Origin: an uncultured Oscillospiraceae bacterium
GTDB lineage: Bacteria > Bacillota > Clostridia > Oscillospirales > Oscillospiraceae
Assembly: GCA_910587255.1 (NCBI GenBank)
Contig: CAJUKT010000107.1
Location: forward strand, 29,586-93,585
Length of the DNA stretch: 64,000 nt
Reading direction: 5' to 3'
Under the pieces are notes generated by a model. The model saw only the letters and a list, made by a program, of their open reading frames with translations. It did not search any database and was not told the origin of the DNA. Shown one piece after another: positions 29,667 to 38,944 of this stretch. Numbering within the stretch: position 1 is the first letter of the stretch; every line of letters starts with the position of its first letter. The position numbers were made by a program, and so were the translations under genes.

Positions 29667-32600
29667 ATGGCACGCAAGTTCAAAACTATGGACGGCAATA
29701 CCGCCGCCGCCCACGTGTCCTACGCCTTTACCGAGGTGGCCGGCATCTATCCCATCACCCCGTCCAGCCCCATGGCCGACAACGTGGACCAGTGGGCCGC
29801 CGCCGGGAGGAAGAATATCTTCGGCCAGCCCGTCAAGGTCATCGAGATGCAGTCCGAGGCCGGCGCGGCCGGCACTGTCCACGGCTCCCTGGCCGCCGGC
29901 GCCCTGACCACCACCTACACCGCCTCCCAGGGCCTGCTGCTGATGATCCCCAACATGTACAAGATCTCCGGCGAGCTGCTCCCCGGCGTGTTCCACGTGT
30001 CTGCCCGCACCGTGGCCAGCCACGCGCTGAACATCTTCGGCGACCACTCCGACGTTATGGCCTGCCGCCAGACCGGCTTCGCCATGCTGGCCGAGGGCAA
30101 TGTGCAGGAGGTCATGGACCTGGCCGCCGTGGCCCACCTGGCCGCCATCGAGGGCCGCGTGCCCTTCCTGAACTTCTTCGACGGCTTCCGCACCTCCCAC
30201 GAGATCCAGAAGGTCGCCATCTGGGATTACGACGACCTGGCTGAGATGGTGGACTGGAAGGCCGTCGAGGACTTCCGCGCCCGCGCCCTCAACCCCGAGC
30301 GCCCCGTGATGCGCGGCTCCCACGAGAACGGCGATATCTTCTTCCAGCACCGCGAGGCCTGCAACAAGTACTACGACGCCATCCCCGAGATTGTCGAGGG
30401 CTACATGGGCAAGATCAACGCCAAGCTGGGCACCAACTACCAGCTGTTCAACTACTACGGCGCGCCCGACGCCGACCGGGTCATCATCGCCATGGGCTCT
30501 ATCTGCGACGTGGCCGAGGAGGTCATCGACTACCTCAACGCCCACGGCGAGAAGGTGGGCCTGATCAAGGTGCGCCTGTACCGCCCCTTCCGCGCGGACA
30601 AGCTGCTGGCCGCCATCCCCGCCACCTGCAAGCACATCGCCGTGCTGGACCGCACCAAGGAGCCCGGCGCCCAGGGCGAGCCTTTGTACCTGGACGTGGT
30701 CACCGCCCTGGCCAACGCGGGCCGCACCGACATCTCCGTCATCGGCGGCCGCTACGGTCTGGGCTCCAAGGACACCCCGCCCGCCAGCGTGTTCGCCGTC
30801 TATGAGGAGCTGACCCGTACCGCCCCCAAGCGCCAGTTCACCATCGGCATCGTGGACGATGTGACCAACATGTCCTTGGAGGAGAAGCCCTCCCCCAACA
30901 CCGCGGCCGAGGGCACCATCGAGGTGAAGTTCTGGGGCCTGGGCGGCGACGGCACCGTGGGCGCCAACAAGAACTCCATCAAGATCATCGGCGACCACAC
31001 CGACAAGTACGTCCAGGCGTACTTCCAGTACGACTCCAAGAAGACCGGCGGCGTGACCATCAGCCACCTTCGCTTCGGCGACCAGCCCATCCGCGCCCCC
31101 TACTATATCAACAAGGCCGACTTTGTGGCCTGCCACGTGCCCGCCTACATCGTCAAGGGCTTCCCCATGGTCCGGGACGTGAAGGACGGCGGCACCTTCC
31201 TCATCAACTGCCAGTGGTCCGACGAGGAGCTTGACAAGCACATGCCCGCCGTGGCCAAGCGGTACATTGCCGAGCATAACATCCAGGTCTACACCATCAA
31301 CGCCATCGACCTGGCCATCGAGATCGGCATGGGCAAGCGCACCAACACCATTCTCCAGTCCGCCTTCTTCAAGCTGGCCAAGGTCATGCCCGAGGAGGAG
31401 GCCATCGGCTACATGAAGGACGCCGCCACCCACTCCTACCTGAAGAAGGGCCAGGACATTGTGGACATGAACCACAAGGCCATCGACATCGGCGCCACCG
31501 CGTTCAAGAAGTTCGAGGTGCCCGCCTCCTGGGCCACCGCGCAGGACGAGAGCAAGGGCGGCAGCCTGGAGGGCCGCGCCGAGCTGGTGGAGCAGGTGAA
31601 GGACGTGATGGAGCCCATCAACCGCATGGACGGCGACAGCCTGCCCGTGTCCGCCTTTGCCAACTACGTGGACGGCACCTTCCAGCAGGGCGCCTCTGCC
31701 TATGAGAAGCGCGGCGTGGCCGTGTCCGTCCCAGCCTGGAACCCCGACACCTGCGTGCAGTGCAATATGTGCTCCTACGTGTGCCCCCACGCCACCATCC
31801 GTCCCTTCGCCCTCACCGAGGAGGAGGCGGCCAGCGCTCCCGAGTGTGCCCAGATTGTGGACGTGAAGGCCGGCAAGGGCAAGGGCGTGTATAAGTACTC
31901 CCTGGCCGTGTCCGCCATGGACTGCATGGGCTGCTCCGTCTGTGTGGGCGTGTGCCCCACCAAGTCCCTGTCCATGTCCCCGCTGGAGAAGGAGGCCGTG
32001 CGCCAGCCCGCCTTCGACTACATGGTGGCAAAGGTGGCCCCCAAGGCCGACATGGAGGGCAATGCCTCCGTCAAGGACAGCCAGTTCAAGCAGCCCCTGC
32101 TGGAGTTCTCCGGCTCCTGCGCCGGCTGTGCCGAGACCGCCTATGCCCGCCTGGTCACCCAGGTGTGCGGCGACCGTATGTACGTGTCCAACGCCACCGG
32201 CTGCTCCTCCATCTGGGGCGGTCCCGCCGCCACCTCCCCCTACACCGTCAATAAGGAGGGCAAGGGCGTGGCCTGGGCCAACTCCCTGTTCGAGGACAAC
32301 GCCGAGCACGGCCTGGGCCTGCACCTGGGCCAGAAGGCCATCCGCAGCGCCCTGGCCGACAAGACCCGCGCCCTGCTGGCTATCGACTGGACCTACGCCC
32401 CCCTCAAGGAGGCCGCCCAGAAGTGGCTGGACACCATGGACGACGGCGAGGCCAACGCCGAGGCCACCAAGGCCTACATCGCCGCGCTGAACGACGGCCT
32501 GTGCACCATCGACGAGGTGACGGCGTTCGTCAACAGCCCCGCCGCCAAGGACGCCTTCGGCGAGAAGCTGGGCGAGATGCAGGCCCATGCCCAGCAGCTC

Positions 32601-33338
32601 AAGGATTCCGGCGCCCAGTTCTGCGACTGCGATGCCTGCAAGCTGATCCAGGAGATCCTGGCCCAGAAGGAGTACCTGAACAAGAAGTCCGTGTGGATCT
32701 TCGGCGGCGACGGCTGGGCCTATGACATCGGTTATGGCGGCCTGGACCACGTGTTGGCCTCCGGCGAGGACGTGAACATCTTCGTGTTCGACACCGAGGT
32801 GTACTCCAACACCGGCGGTCAGGCGTCCAAGTCCTCCAACATCGGCCAGGTGGCGCAGTTTGCCGCCGCCGGTAAGGCCATCAGCAAGAAGTCCCTGGCG
32901 GAGATCGTCATGCAGTACGGCTATGTCTACGTGGCCCAGGTGGCCATGGGCGCCAACCCCAACCAGACGCTCCAGGCCATCCGGGAGGCCGAGGCCTATC
33001 ACGGCCCGTCCCTGGTCATCGGCTACAGCCCCTGCGAGATGCACTCCATCAAGGGCGGCATGGCCAACTGCCAGAGCGAGATGAAGAAGGCCGTGGCCTG
33101 CGGCTACTGGAACCTGTTCCGTTATAACCCCGCCCTGCGTGCTGAGGGCAAGAATCCGTTCATCCTGGACTCCAAGGCCCCTGCCGGCGGCTATCAGGAG
33201 TTCCTGAAGAACGAGGCCCGCTACGCCTCCCTGACCCGGGCCTTCCCGGAGCGCGCCGAAAAGCTCTTCAAGGAGAACGAGGAGGCCGCTATGGCCCGTT
33301 GGGAGCACCTGCAAAAGCTCATCGAGCTGTACCAGTAA
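29667..33338 (+). CDS. nifJ: Pyruvate:ferredoxin (flavodoxin) oxidoreductase
   Basis: 1223 residues, a full single-chain PFOR. Order: pyruvate-binding domain (YPITPSSPMAD near residue 30), CoA domain, gamma domain (IRAPYYINKADFVACH), 2x[4Fe-4S] ferredoxin domain (CVQCNMCSYVCP and CMGCSVCVGVCP, about 690-780), and TPP domain with the proximal cluster (CAGCAETAYARL, GDGWAYDIGYGGLDH, NTGGQ). It oxidises pyruvate to acetyl-CoA and CO2, reducing ferredoxin, the central fermentative step; the hydrogenase at 61009 is a plausible electron sink. AAGGAGG precedes the ATG. Codon use is noticeably more biased to C-ending codons than in its neighbours, as in highly expressed genes. Its 3' end is duplicated downstream. 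Confidence 0.97.
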   Translation: MARKFKTMDGNTAAAHVSYAFTEVAGIYPITPSSPMADNVDQWAAAGRKNIFGQPVKVIEMQSEAGAAGTVHGSLAAGALTTTYTASQGLLLMIPNMYKISGELLPGVFHVSARTVASHALNIFGDHSDVMACRQTGFAMLAEGNVQEVMDLAAVAHLAAIEGRVPFLNFFDGFRTSHEIQKVAIWDYDDLAEMVDWKAVEDFRARALNPERPVMRGSHENGDIFFQHREACNKYYDAIPEIVEGYMGKINAKLGTNYQLFNYYGAPDADRVIIAMGSICDVAEEVIDYLNAHGEKVGLIKVRLYRPFRADKLLAAIPATCKHIAVLDRTKEPGAQGEPLYLDVVTALANAGRTDISVIGGRYGLGSKDTPPASVFAVYEELTRTAPKRQFTIGIVDDVTNMSLEEKPSPNTAAEGTIEVKFWGLGGDGTVGANKNSIKIIGDHTDKYVQAYFQYDSKKTGGVTISHLRFGDQPIRAPYYINKADFVACHVPAYIVKGFPMVRDVKDGGTFLINCQWSDEELDKHMPAVAKRYIAEHNIQVYTINAIDLAIEIGMGKRTNTILQSAFFKLAKVMPEEEAIGYMKDAATHSYLKKGQDIVDMNHKAIDIGATAFKKFEVPASWATAQDESKGGSLEGRAELVEQVKDVMEPINRMDGDSLPVSAFANYVDGTFQQGASAYEKRGVAVSVPAWNPDTCVQCNMCSYVCPHATIRPFALTEEEAASAPECAQIVDVKAGKGKGVYKYSLAVSAMDCMGCSVCVGVCPTKSLSMSPLEKEAVRQPAFDYMVAKVAPKADMEGNASVKDSQFKQPLLEFSGSCAGCAETAYARLVTQVCGDRMYVSNATGCSSIWGGPAATSPYTVNKEGKGVAWANSLFEDNAEHGLGLHLGQKAIRSALADKTRALLAIDWTYAPLKEAAQKWLDTMDDGEANAEATKAYIAALNDGLCTIDEVTAFVNSPAAKDAFGEKLGEMQAHAQQLKDSGAQFCDCDACKLIQEILAQKEYLNKKSVWIFGGDGWAYDIGYGGLDHVLASGEDVNIFVFDTEVYSNTGGQASKSSNIGQVAQFAAAGKAISKKSLAEIVMQYGYVYVAQVAMGANPNQTLQAIREAEAYHGPSLVIGYSPCEMHSIKGGMANCQSEMKKAVACGYWNLFRYNPALRAEGKNPFILDSKAPAGGYQEFLKNEARYASLTRAFPERAEKLFKENEEAAMARWEHLQKLIELYQ

Positions 33339-33539
33339 GCGGGCCTCCCACCCCGCCGAAGGCGGGGCGGCGCGGGTGCGCCGTAAATTCGAAGCGAAGC
33401 GGAGAATTGCGCAGGGCGAATTCATTTCGCCCGAGCATGGAAATCCTATGGGGCCCCCGGCGCGTCCGCAGGACGCGTTGGGGCGGCCGCTATGGCCCGT
33501 TGGGAGCACCTGCAAAAGCTCATCGAGCTGTATCAGTAA
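33339..33539 (+). mobile_element. Hairpin-rich insert plus duplicated nifJ 3' end
   Basis: After the nifJ stop, 146 bases (33339-33484) carry three perfect hairpins: CCCCGCC-GAA-GGCGGGG, GGGCGAA-TTCA-TTCGCCC (one base slipped) and CGCGTCC-GCA-GGACGCG, plus the GGGGCCCCCGG also seen after aroC. Then 33485-33539 repeats 33284-33338 with a single difference in 55 bases (TAC to TAT), recoding AAMARWEHLQKLIELYQ and the stop. The repeat is direct, 201 bases apart. No gene is encoded. Confidence 0.75.
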
Positions 33540-33557
33540 TTCCAAACACAGCATCCA

Positions 33558-33589
33558 GCCGCCCCCCTCATCTGAGGGGGGCGGCTTTT
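33558..33589 (+). terminator. nifJ terminator
   Basis: GCCGCCCCCCTCA / TGAGGGGGGCGGC, a 13-pair stem with TTTT. It lies beyond the duplicated tail, so the insert separated nifJ from its original terminator. Confidence 0.85.
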
Positions 33590-33595
33590 CCGCTC

Positions 33596-35035
33596 CTACT
33601 TATGTGCGGCGAAGTATTCCGCCACCACCGCCCGCTCCGAGAAGGGGCGGCGGACGCCCTTTTCCTCAATGTACTCTTCATGGCCCTTGCCCAGCAGGGC
33701 CACCACGTCCCCCGGCCCGGCCAGCTCCAGCGCCCGGAATATGGCGGCGCGGCGGTCCAGCACGGTCTCGTGGGGGAAGCGGCCCAGGGCGGCGGAGATG
33801 TGGGCGCAGATATCCTCGGGCCGTTCGGAACGGGGGTTGTCGGTGGTGACCACGGCGCAGTCCGCCCAGCGGACGGCGGAACGGGCCATATCCGTCCGGC
33901 GCAGCCTGGGACGGTCGCCCCCCGCACCGAACACGGCGATGACGCGCCTTGGGTGGTGGGCGCGCAGGGCGGACAGCACCGCGTCAAAGCTGGCGCCGTT
34001 GTGGGCGTAGTCGATGACCACTTCAAAGGGTGCGGGGACGCGCAGGCGCTGGGCCCTCCCCGGCACGGCGGCGTGGGCCAGCCCCGCCCGCACCGCGCCG
34101 TCGTTCAGGCCCAGGGCCCGGGCCAGGGCCACGGCGGCCAGGGCATCCGCCCCGTTGAAGTCCCCGGGCAGGGGGATGTGGTAACGGGGCGCGCCCGCCA
34201 CGGTGAGCCGGACGGACAGGGAGCGCTCCGGGTCGGGCTCCACAGCCAGGGCGCGGATATCAGCCCCCGGGCGGAAGCCGAAGGTAACAGCGGGGGCGCT
34301 TGGGGGGAGCTGGGCCGCCATGGCGGGCCAGGCGGGGTCGTCCCCATTGCCCACGGCCCGGCGGCACTGGCGGAAGAGGGCGGCCTTGCAGTCCCGGTAC
34401 TCGTCAAAGCCGGCGTGCTCCCCGGGGCCGATGTGATCCGGGGACAGGTTGAGAAATACCCCGGCAGCAAAGGTGAGGCCGTGGAGACGGCGCAGCTTCA
34501 TGGCCTGGGAGGACGCCTCCAGCACCACATAGGCGCACCCGGCGTCCGCCATCTGCCGGAGGATGCGGTGCAGTGTGATGGGCTCCGGGGTGGTGTTGGC
34601 GGTCGCGCACAGCCGCTCCCGGCCGATGTACGCCCCCAGGGTGCCGATCATGCCGGTCTTGTATCCGGCGGCGGACAGGATATCCCGGACCATATGGGCG
34701 GTGGTGGTCTTGCCCTTGGTGCCGGTGACGGCGATGAGGGAAAGGCCGTCGGCGGGGCGGCCGTAAAATTCCGCCGCCAGCAGGGCCAGGGCGGCCCGCG
34801 GGTCGTCCACCGGGGCGCCCGGAACACCGGCGGGCAGGGGCGGGGCGCACACCACGGCGGCCGCGCCCCGGTACAGGGCCTCGGGGATATGGGCGCGGCC
34901 GTCGGCGCGGCAGCCGGGCAGGGCGGCGAACAGCGCGCCGGGGACCACCTCCCGGGAGTCGCAGGTGAGGGCGGTGATCTCCGCCTCCTGGGAGCATTGG
35001 ACGCCCAGGACGGAAAGCAGCTTGGACAGCTTCAT
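33596..35035 (-). CDS. murE: UDP-N-acetylmuramoyl-tripeptide synthetase MurE (meso-DAP type)
   Basis: 479 residues. The N-terminal UDP-binding domain has TCDSREVVPGALFAALPG. The ATP loop VTGTKGKTTTAHM (about 100-112), the carbamoylated-Lys region LEASSQAM and the C-terminal Mur domain with YAHNGASFDAVL follow. The specificity motif is TDNPRSERPEDI; DNPR marks meso-diaminopimelate-adding enzymes. It adds the third residue of the stem peptide in the cytoplasm. AGGAGG precedes the ATG. A second MurE-type ligase lies 204 bases upstream on the same strand. Confidence 0.93.
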   Translation of the reverse strand: MKLSKLLSVLGVQCSQEAEITALTCDSREVVPGALFAALPGCRADGRAHIPEALYRGAAAVVCAPPLPAGVPGAPVDDPRAALALLAAEFYGRPADGLSLIAVTGTKGKTTTAHMVRDILSAAGYKTGMIGTLGAYIGRERLCATANTTPEPITLHRILRQMADAGCAYVVLEASSQAMKLRRLHGLTFAAGVFLNLSPDHIGPGEHAGFDEYRDCKAALFRQCRRAVGNGDDPAWPAMAAQLPPSAPAVTFGFRPGADIRALAVEPDPERSLSVRLTVAGAPRYHIPLPGDFNGADALAAVALARALGLNDGAVRAGLAHAAVPGRAQRLRVPAPFEVVIDYAHNGASFDAVLSALRAHHPRRVIAVFGAGGDRPRLRRTDMARSAVRWADCAVVTTDNPRSERPEDICAHISAALGRFPHETVLDRRAAIFRALELAGPGDVVALLGKGHEEYIEEKGVRRPFSERAVVAEYFAAHK

Positions 35036-35081
35036 GGGGAAACCTCCTGTGGAGTTTTCCCCAATCTATGAATTTGAGCGT

Positions 35082-35118
35082 AAAAATGTCCCTCCCATAG
35101 AACGGGAGGGACATTTTG
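35082..35118 (-). terminator. Hairpin between the two murE genes
   Basis: AAAAATGTCCCTCCC / GGGAGGGACATTTT, a 14-pair stem with T-rich flanks in both directions. It may terminate part of the transcript before the first-listed murE or protect an RNA end. The remainder of 35119-35239 holds GGAGG followed by a frame reading RLYGLPVDELLHRAETDE-stop (about 35120-35180, minus) that lacks a convincing start and may be a remnant. Confidence 0.6.
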
Positions 35119-35239
35119 CCGTTATTCGTCTGTTTCTGCCCGATGCAGCAGCTCGTCCACCGGCAGGCCGTAGAGCCTCCTTTTGATGGGCCCATCTTAT
35201 CAAAAAGGGGCGGTTGCGTCCACCAAATATGGGGCAATT

Positions 35240-36781
35240 TTAGGTTGCGGAGCCATCGTGAGCAGCGCGGCCCTTCTTGGCGTCCCACTCCCGCAGAAAC
35301 GCCTGCACGTACTCCACATCCGACGGCGTGTCGATATACTCCAGCCCCCGCTTCTGCCGGGTTTCCACCCCCTTGCCGGTGATGAGCAGAAGGGAGGGCG
35401 TCTCGCAGCTGAGCACCGCCTGCCGGATGGCCTCCCCCCGGTTGGGCTCGATGCGGCACTCACAGGCCACGTGGGAGGCGATCTCCCGGCAGATGGACAG
35501 GGTGTCCTCCTCGCCGGAGTCCTCCTCGGTGAGCACCACCAGGTCGGAACAGGCCCCGGCCACCTCCCCCAGGTCCCGGCGGCGGTCAAATGCCTTTTTG
35601 CCCGGACAGCCAAACACGGCGACAATCCGCCGCCCAGGGTACTCCCGCTTAGCGGAGCGGAACAGGGTCTCAAAGCTCATGCGGTTGTGGGCGTAGTCCA
35701 CAATGGCAGTCACATCCCCCCCGGCGTTGGAATACACCTCCATCCGGCCCGGCACCCGGGCCTTGGCCAGGCCCGCCCGGACGGCCTCCCCGGGAATACC
35801 CAGCCCCAGGCATACCGCGATGGCGGCCAGGGCGTTTTCCACATTGAACAGCCCCGGCATGGTCAGGCGGTACTGGCCGCTCAGCGCCCCCGCCTCCGTC
35901 TGAAACAGGATGTCGTCACCAAACTTGTGGGCGTCGTGGCCGTATACTGCGGCGGCGGGGTCCCGCTGGGAGAAGGTGAGCACCTCAGGACAGGCCGCCC
36001 GGGCGGCGGACAGGGCCTCCCCCCCGTGCCCGCAGTCCAGGTTGACGCAGGACAGCGCCGCCTGGGCGAAGAGCTTCAGCTTGGAGTGGAAGTAGTCGTC
36101 AAAATCCGGGTGCTCAATGGGGGAAATGTGGTCGGAGCCGATGTTCAAAAAGGCGGCGGCCGAAAAGGGGACGCCCAGGGTGCGGTGGTATTTCAGCGCC
36201 TGGCTGGACACCTCCATCACCAGGTACTCCATGCCGGAGGCGCGGGCGTGGGCGAAATGCCTTTGCAGCTCCAGGGGCTCGGGGGTGGTGAGGTGGGATT
36301 CAAAGCGCTCCACCCCGTCCCAGGTATCGATGGACGAGATGACGCCGCAGGTCTTCCCCTCCGGGGCCAGGTACTCGTCCAGGATATACTTCAAATAGTA
36401 GGCGGTGGACGACTTGCCCTTGGTGCCGGTCAGGCCGATGATCTTCAAATGCCGGGCCGGGTCGTTGTAGAACTTTGCCGCCAGCGGGGCCATCACCTGC
36501 CGCATATCCCGCACCAGGAGGCAGGGGAGGCCCGCCGAAGGATAGGCCGTCTCGCTGACGTAGGCAAAGGCCCCCCGACGGGCGGCGCCGGCCAGATATT
36601 CCGGCTTGAAATGGGCCCCCTTACAGAGAAACAGCGTGCCGGGGACTGCCTCCCGGGAGTTGTAGGACACCAGCTCCACCGCGCGGCCCAAATCCAGCCC
36701 CTCCGGCACAGGGGCCGCCAGCTGGCCCAGACTGTCCAGCAGGGCGCAGTAGTCCGCCAGGGGAAATACATTCAAACCCAT
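35240..36781 (-). CDS. Second MurE-like Mur ligase lacking the DNPR motif
   Basis: 513 residues. It has the MurE layout: N-terminal VSYNSREAVPGTLFLCKGAHF, ATP loop GLTGTKGKSSTAYYLKYIL, MEVSSQALKYHRT, NIGSDHISPIEH and C-terminal VDYAHNRMSFETLF. Where MurE carries DNPR, this protein reads LTEEDSGEEDTLSI, so the third-residue pocket must differ and its amino-acid substrate is open. The ATG at 36781 is 7 bases after GGAGGT. It lies in one direction with an aspartate-type racemase and a D-Asp-ligase-like ATP-grasp enzyme. I infer a variant stem-peptide or cross-bridge function. Confidence 0.85.
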   Translation of the reverse strand: MGLNVFPLADYCALLDSLGQLAAPVPEGLDLGRAVELVSYNSREAVPGTLFLCKGAHFKPEYLAGAARRGAFAYVSETAYPSAGLPCLLVRDMRQVMAPLAAKFYNDPARHLKIIGLTGTKGKSSTAYYLKYILDEYLAPEGKTCGVISSIDTWDGVERFESHLTTPEPLELQRHFAHARASGMEYLVMEVSSQALKYHRTLGVPFSAAAFLNIGSDHISPIEHPDFDDYFHSKLKLFAQAALSCVNLDCGHGGEALSAARAACPEVLTFSQRDPAAAVYGHDAHKFGDDILFQTEAGALSGQYRLTMPGLFNVENALAAIAVCLGLGIPGEAVRAGLAKARVPGRMEVYSNAGGDVTAIVDYAHNRMSFETLFRSAKREYPGRRIVAVFGCPGKKAFDRRRDLGEVAGACSDLVVLTEEDSGEEDTLSICREIASHVACECRIEPNRGEAIRQAVLSCETPSLLLITGKGVETRQKRGLEYIDTPSDVEYVQAFLREWDAKKGRAAHDGSAT

Positions 36782-36899
36782 ACCATCGACCTCCGTAAAT
36801 CTATTCCCTCTCTGCTGCCGGGCGGGGGCACGTCCGCCTTCAACCCTGCCGAAGGTGGATGAAAGCTCTTTTGGGGCGCTTTCTACCGCGGAAAGCACC

Positions 36900-37604
36900 T
36901 CAGATGGTGCGCAGGGGATAGCCGCACCGCTCCACCGCCCGCTCCGCCATGACCATCATGGCGTCCAGGTAGAAGGGGGGCAGGGGGTGGTAGGTGGAGA
37001 ACACCGACAGCTCGGTGCAGGCCAGGATGGCGCAGTCACACCCGGCGCTGCGGATAGCCCTGTCCACCTTGGCAAACTTCTCCCGGCTCCCCTTTTCCCC
37101 CTGCTTGATCTCATCGTAGATGATGGACATCACCAGCCTCTGGATGTCCGGGGCCGGGGCCACCGCCTCCAGGCCGAGGGCGGCGCACTCCTTTTGGTAC
37201 AGCCCCGTCTGAATGGTGCCGTCGGTGCCCAGGATGCCGGGCCGCTTTTTGCCCTGCCGGGCCAGCTCCCGGGCGGTTTCCCGGAGCATGTGGATGATGG
37301 GCACCCCGATCTCCCCCTGGAGGCGGTCGGCAAAGTAGTGGGAGGTATTGCAGGGGATGGCCAGCACCGTGCAGCCGCAGCCCTCCAGCAGCCGGGCGTC
37401 CCCCAGCAGCCGCCGGTACAGCCCCTGCGTATCCCCGGAGAGGATGGCGGCGGTGCGGTCGGGAATGCCGGTGTCGGACAGGATGAGGGCGGGGAGATGG
37501 TCCTGGTCCCGGGCGGCGTCGGTGCGGTCGAGCACAAACTGGTAGAATACCTGGGTGGCCTGGGGCCCCATGCCGCCCAAAACCCCTAAACGTTGTTCAG
37601 ACAC
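36900..37604 (-). CDS. Aspartate/glutamate racemase family protein
   Basis: 234 residues, a PLP-independent two-cysteine racemase. The N-terminal LGVLGGMGPQAT, the first catalytic Cys in IPCNTSHYF (about residue 86) and the second in LACTELS (about residue 197) are intact. The GGMGP and CNTSH forms are those of aspartate racemases rather than MurI. The start is GTG at 37604 after AGGAGG. Position between an ATP-grasp ligase and a Mur ligase suggests it makes D-aspartate (or another D-amino acid) for peptidoglycan. Confidence 0.88.
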   Translation of the reverse strand: MSEQRLGVLGGMGPQATQVFYQFVLDRTDAARDQDHLPALILSDTGIPDRTAAILSGDTQGLYRRLLGDARLLEGCGCTVLAIPCNTSHYFADRLQGEIGVPIIHMLRETARELARQGKKRPGILGTDGTIQTGLYQKECAALGLEAVAPAPDIQRLVMSIIYDEIKQGEKGSREKFAKVDRAIRSAGCDCAILACTELSVFSTYHPLPPFYLDAMMVMAERAVERCGYPLRTI

Positions 37605-37655
37605 TAAAGATACGCCTCCTAATCACGGCACTGCGGTATGGAGCCCTTTGCCCCG

Positions 37656-38876
37656 TCAGTTCTCCTTTGGCTTCACGCAGTACTTGTTGAACCGGACCCA
37701 GCAGCCGATGTGGTTCTTCCAGATGCGCCAGATCCGCTTGAGGGTGTAGTCCGGGCGGTACTCCATGGAGTGGTGGTCCGCCCCGGCCTTGAACAGGGCC
37801 CGCATCTCGTCGTGATAGCGCCGGGGGATATACCGATAGGCCAGCCGGCGGGGGATCATCCGCCAGATGGAGCGGCTGCTGGTGATGGCGGGGGGCATGT
37901 CCCGGCCCTCAATGAGGTCGCCCACCAGGTACTGGGCGATGTTTTGGCCCGAGCCGGTGACGTAGTAATTGCTGCGCCCCTGCCGGGTGTTGATCTCAAA
38001 AGCCTTGTACCTGCCGTCCCGGCGGTCAAATTTGATATCGAAGTTGGAAAAGCCCACGTAGCCCAGATCCTCCAGCATCCCGCGGATTTTGTCGCACAGC
38101 CCCCGGTCATGCTCGGTGATGATGACGGCGTGGTTGCCGATGCCGTGGGGGGAGTGCTCCTCCAGCAGCACGTGGCCCAGGCACATCAGCTTCACCCTGC
38201 CCCGCTGGTCGGAGTAGTTGGTGAGCACCCGCATATAGGTGTCGTCCCCGGGGATGAACTCCTGGAGGATCATCCTGCCCGGATAGCCCGCGGCGTACAC
38301 CTCATCCAGGGCGGCAAGCAGCTCCTCCCTCGTCTGGCAGATATACACCTTTTTCAGCTCGCTGTGGCCGGTGGCCCAGTAGGCCACGCCGTCGGCGGGC
38401 TTGGCCACATAGGGCGCCCCCCAGGGCAGCTCAAAGTCGTGGCCCATGTCCCCCGAATAGACAAAGGTGGCCGGGTGGTCGATGCCATACTTGTCGCACA
38501 GGGCATAGAACTGCTCCTTGTCGGTGAGCTTGTCCAGCAGCCCGCCGCTGATATAATTACACTTCACGTTGGGCGGAAAGCGGTCCTTCAGGTGGGCGGC
38601 CAGCTTCACATAGCTGTCCCCGCAGCCGATGACCAGCACCGTCTTGCCCGAGCATTCCCCGGCCACGTTTTTCACGTTTTGCAGGAATACGTCCGGGTCC
38701 TCGTTCTCCAGGCAGGGCCGGTAGTCGATGATGGCGCTGTAGGCGCAGGGGAAGGTGGCGGCAAACTTGCCGAAGGCGATGCTTTTCACCCCGTAGGCCT
38801 CGTGGAAGGCCCGGGCCACGCTGTATACATTGATATCGCCGCCGAACAAAAGCGGCTGGAAAGAAATATCAGGCAC
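37656..38876 (-). CDS. ATP-grasp carboxylate-amine ligase, D-aspartate-ligase-like
   Basis: 406 residues. The N-terminus LLFGGDINVYSVARAFHEAYG resembles Asl-type D-aspartate ligases of enterococci, which activate D-Asp and attach it to the stem-peptide side chain. The ATP-grasp core includes PYVAKPADG, ILQEFIPGDDTYMRVL and the metal-binding FEINTRQGRSNYYVT. It is predicted soluble with an amphipathic basic C-terminus (RIWRIWKNHIGCWVRFNKY). The start is GTG at 38876 with AAAGGAG upstream. The neighbouring racemase would supply its substrate, the same pairing known in Enterococcus faecium. Ligase specificity is inferred. Confidence 0.8.
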   Translation of the reverse strand: MPDISFQPLLFGGDINVYSVARAFHEAYGVKSIAFGKFAATFPCAYSAIIDYRPCLENEDPDVFLQNVKNVAGECSGKTVLVIGCGDSYVKLAAHLKDRFPPNVKCNYISGGLLDKLTDKEQFYALCDKYGIDHPATFVYSGDMGHDFELPWGAPYVAKPADGVAYWATGHSELKKVYICQTREELLAALDEVYAAGYPGRMILQEFIPGDDTYMRVLTNYSDQRGRVKLMCLGHVLLEEHSPHGIGNHAVIITEHDRGLCDKIRGMLEDLGYVGFSNFDIKFDRRDGRYKAFEINTRQGRSNYYVTGSGQNIAQYLVGDLIEGRDMPPAITSSRSIWRMIPRRLAYRYIPRRYHDEMRALFKAGADHHSMEYRPDYTLKRIWRIWKNHIGCWVRFNKYCVKPKEN

Positions 38877-38944
38877 TTGAAATCAGGCTCCTTTGAGATG
38901 ATAAACAGGGAAACGGCCTGCCGCCTAGGCGCAGGCCGCGGCCC

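Noticed and set aside
29478..33554. A 1358-codon open frame antisense to nifJ
   Set aside because: Its product is low-complexity (Gly, His, Val, Leu, Asp) and mirrors the strongly C-biased codons of nifJ; it lacks any domain. It is a GC-driven shadow frame.
35120..35180. Small minus-strand ORF reading RLYGLPVDELLHRAETDE
   Set aside because: Composition looks protein-like and GGAGG lies upstream, but there is no start codon at a normal distance. Noted only as a possible remnant.
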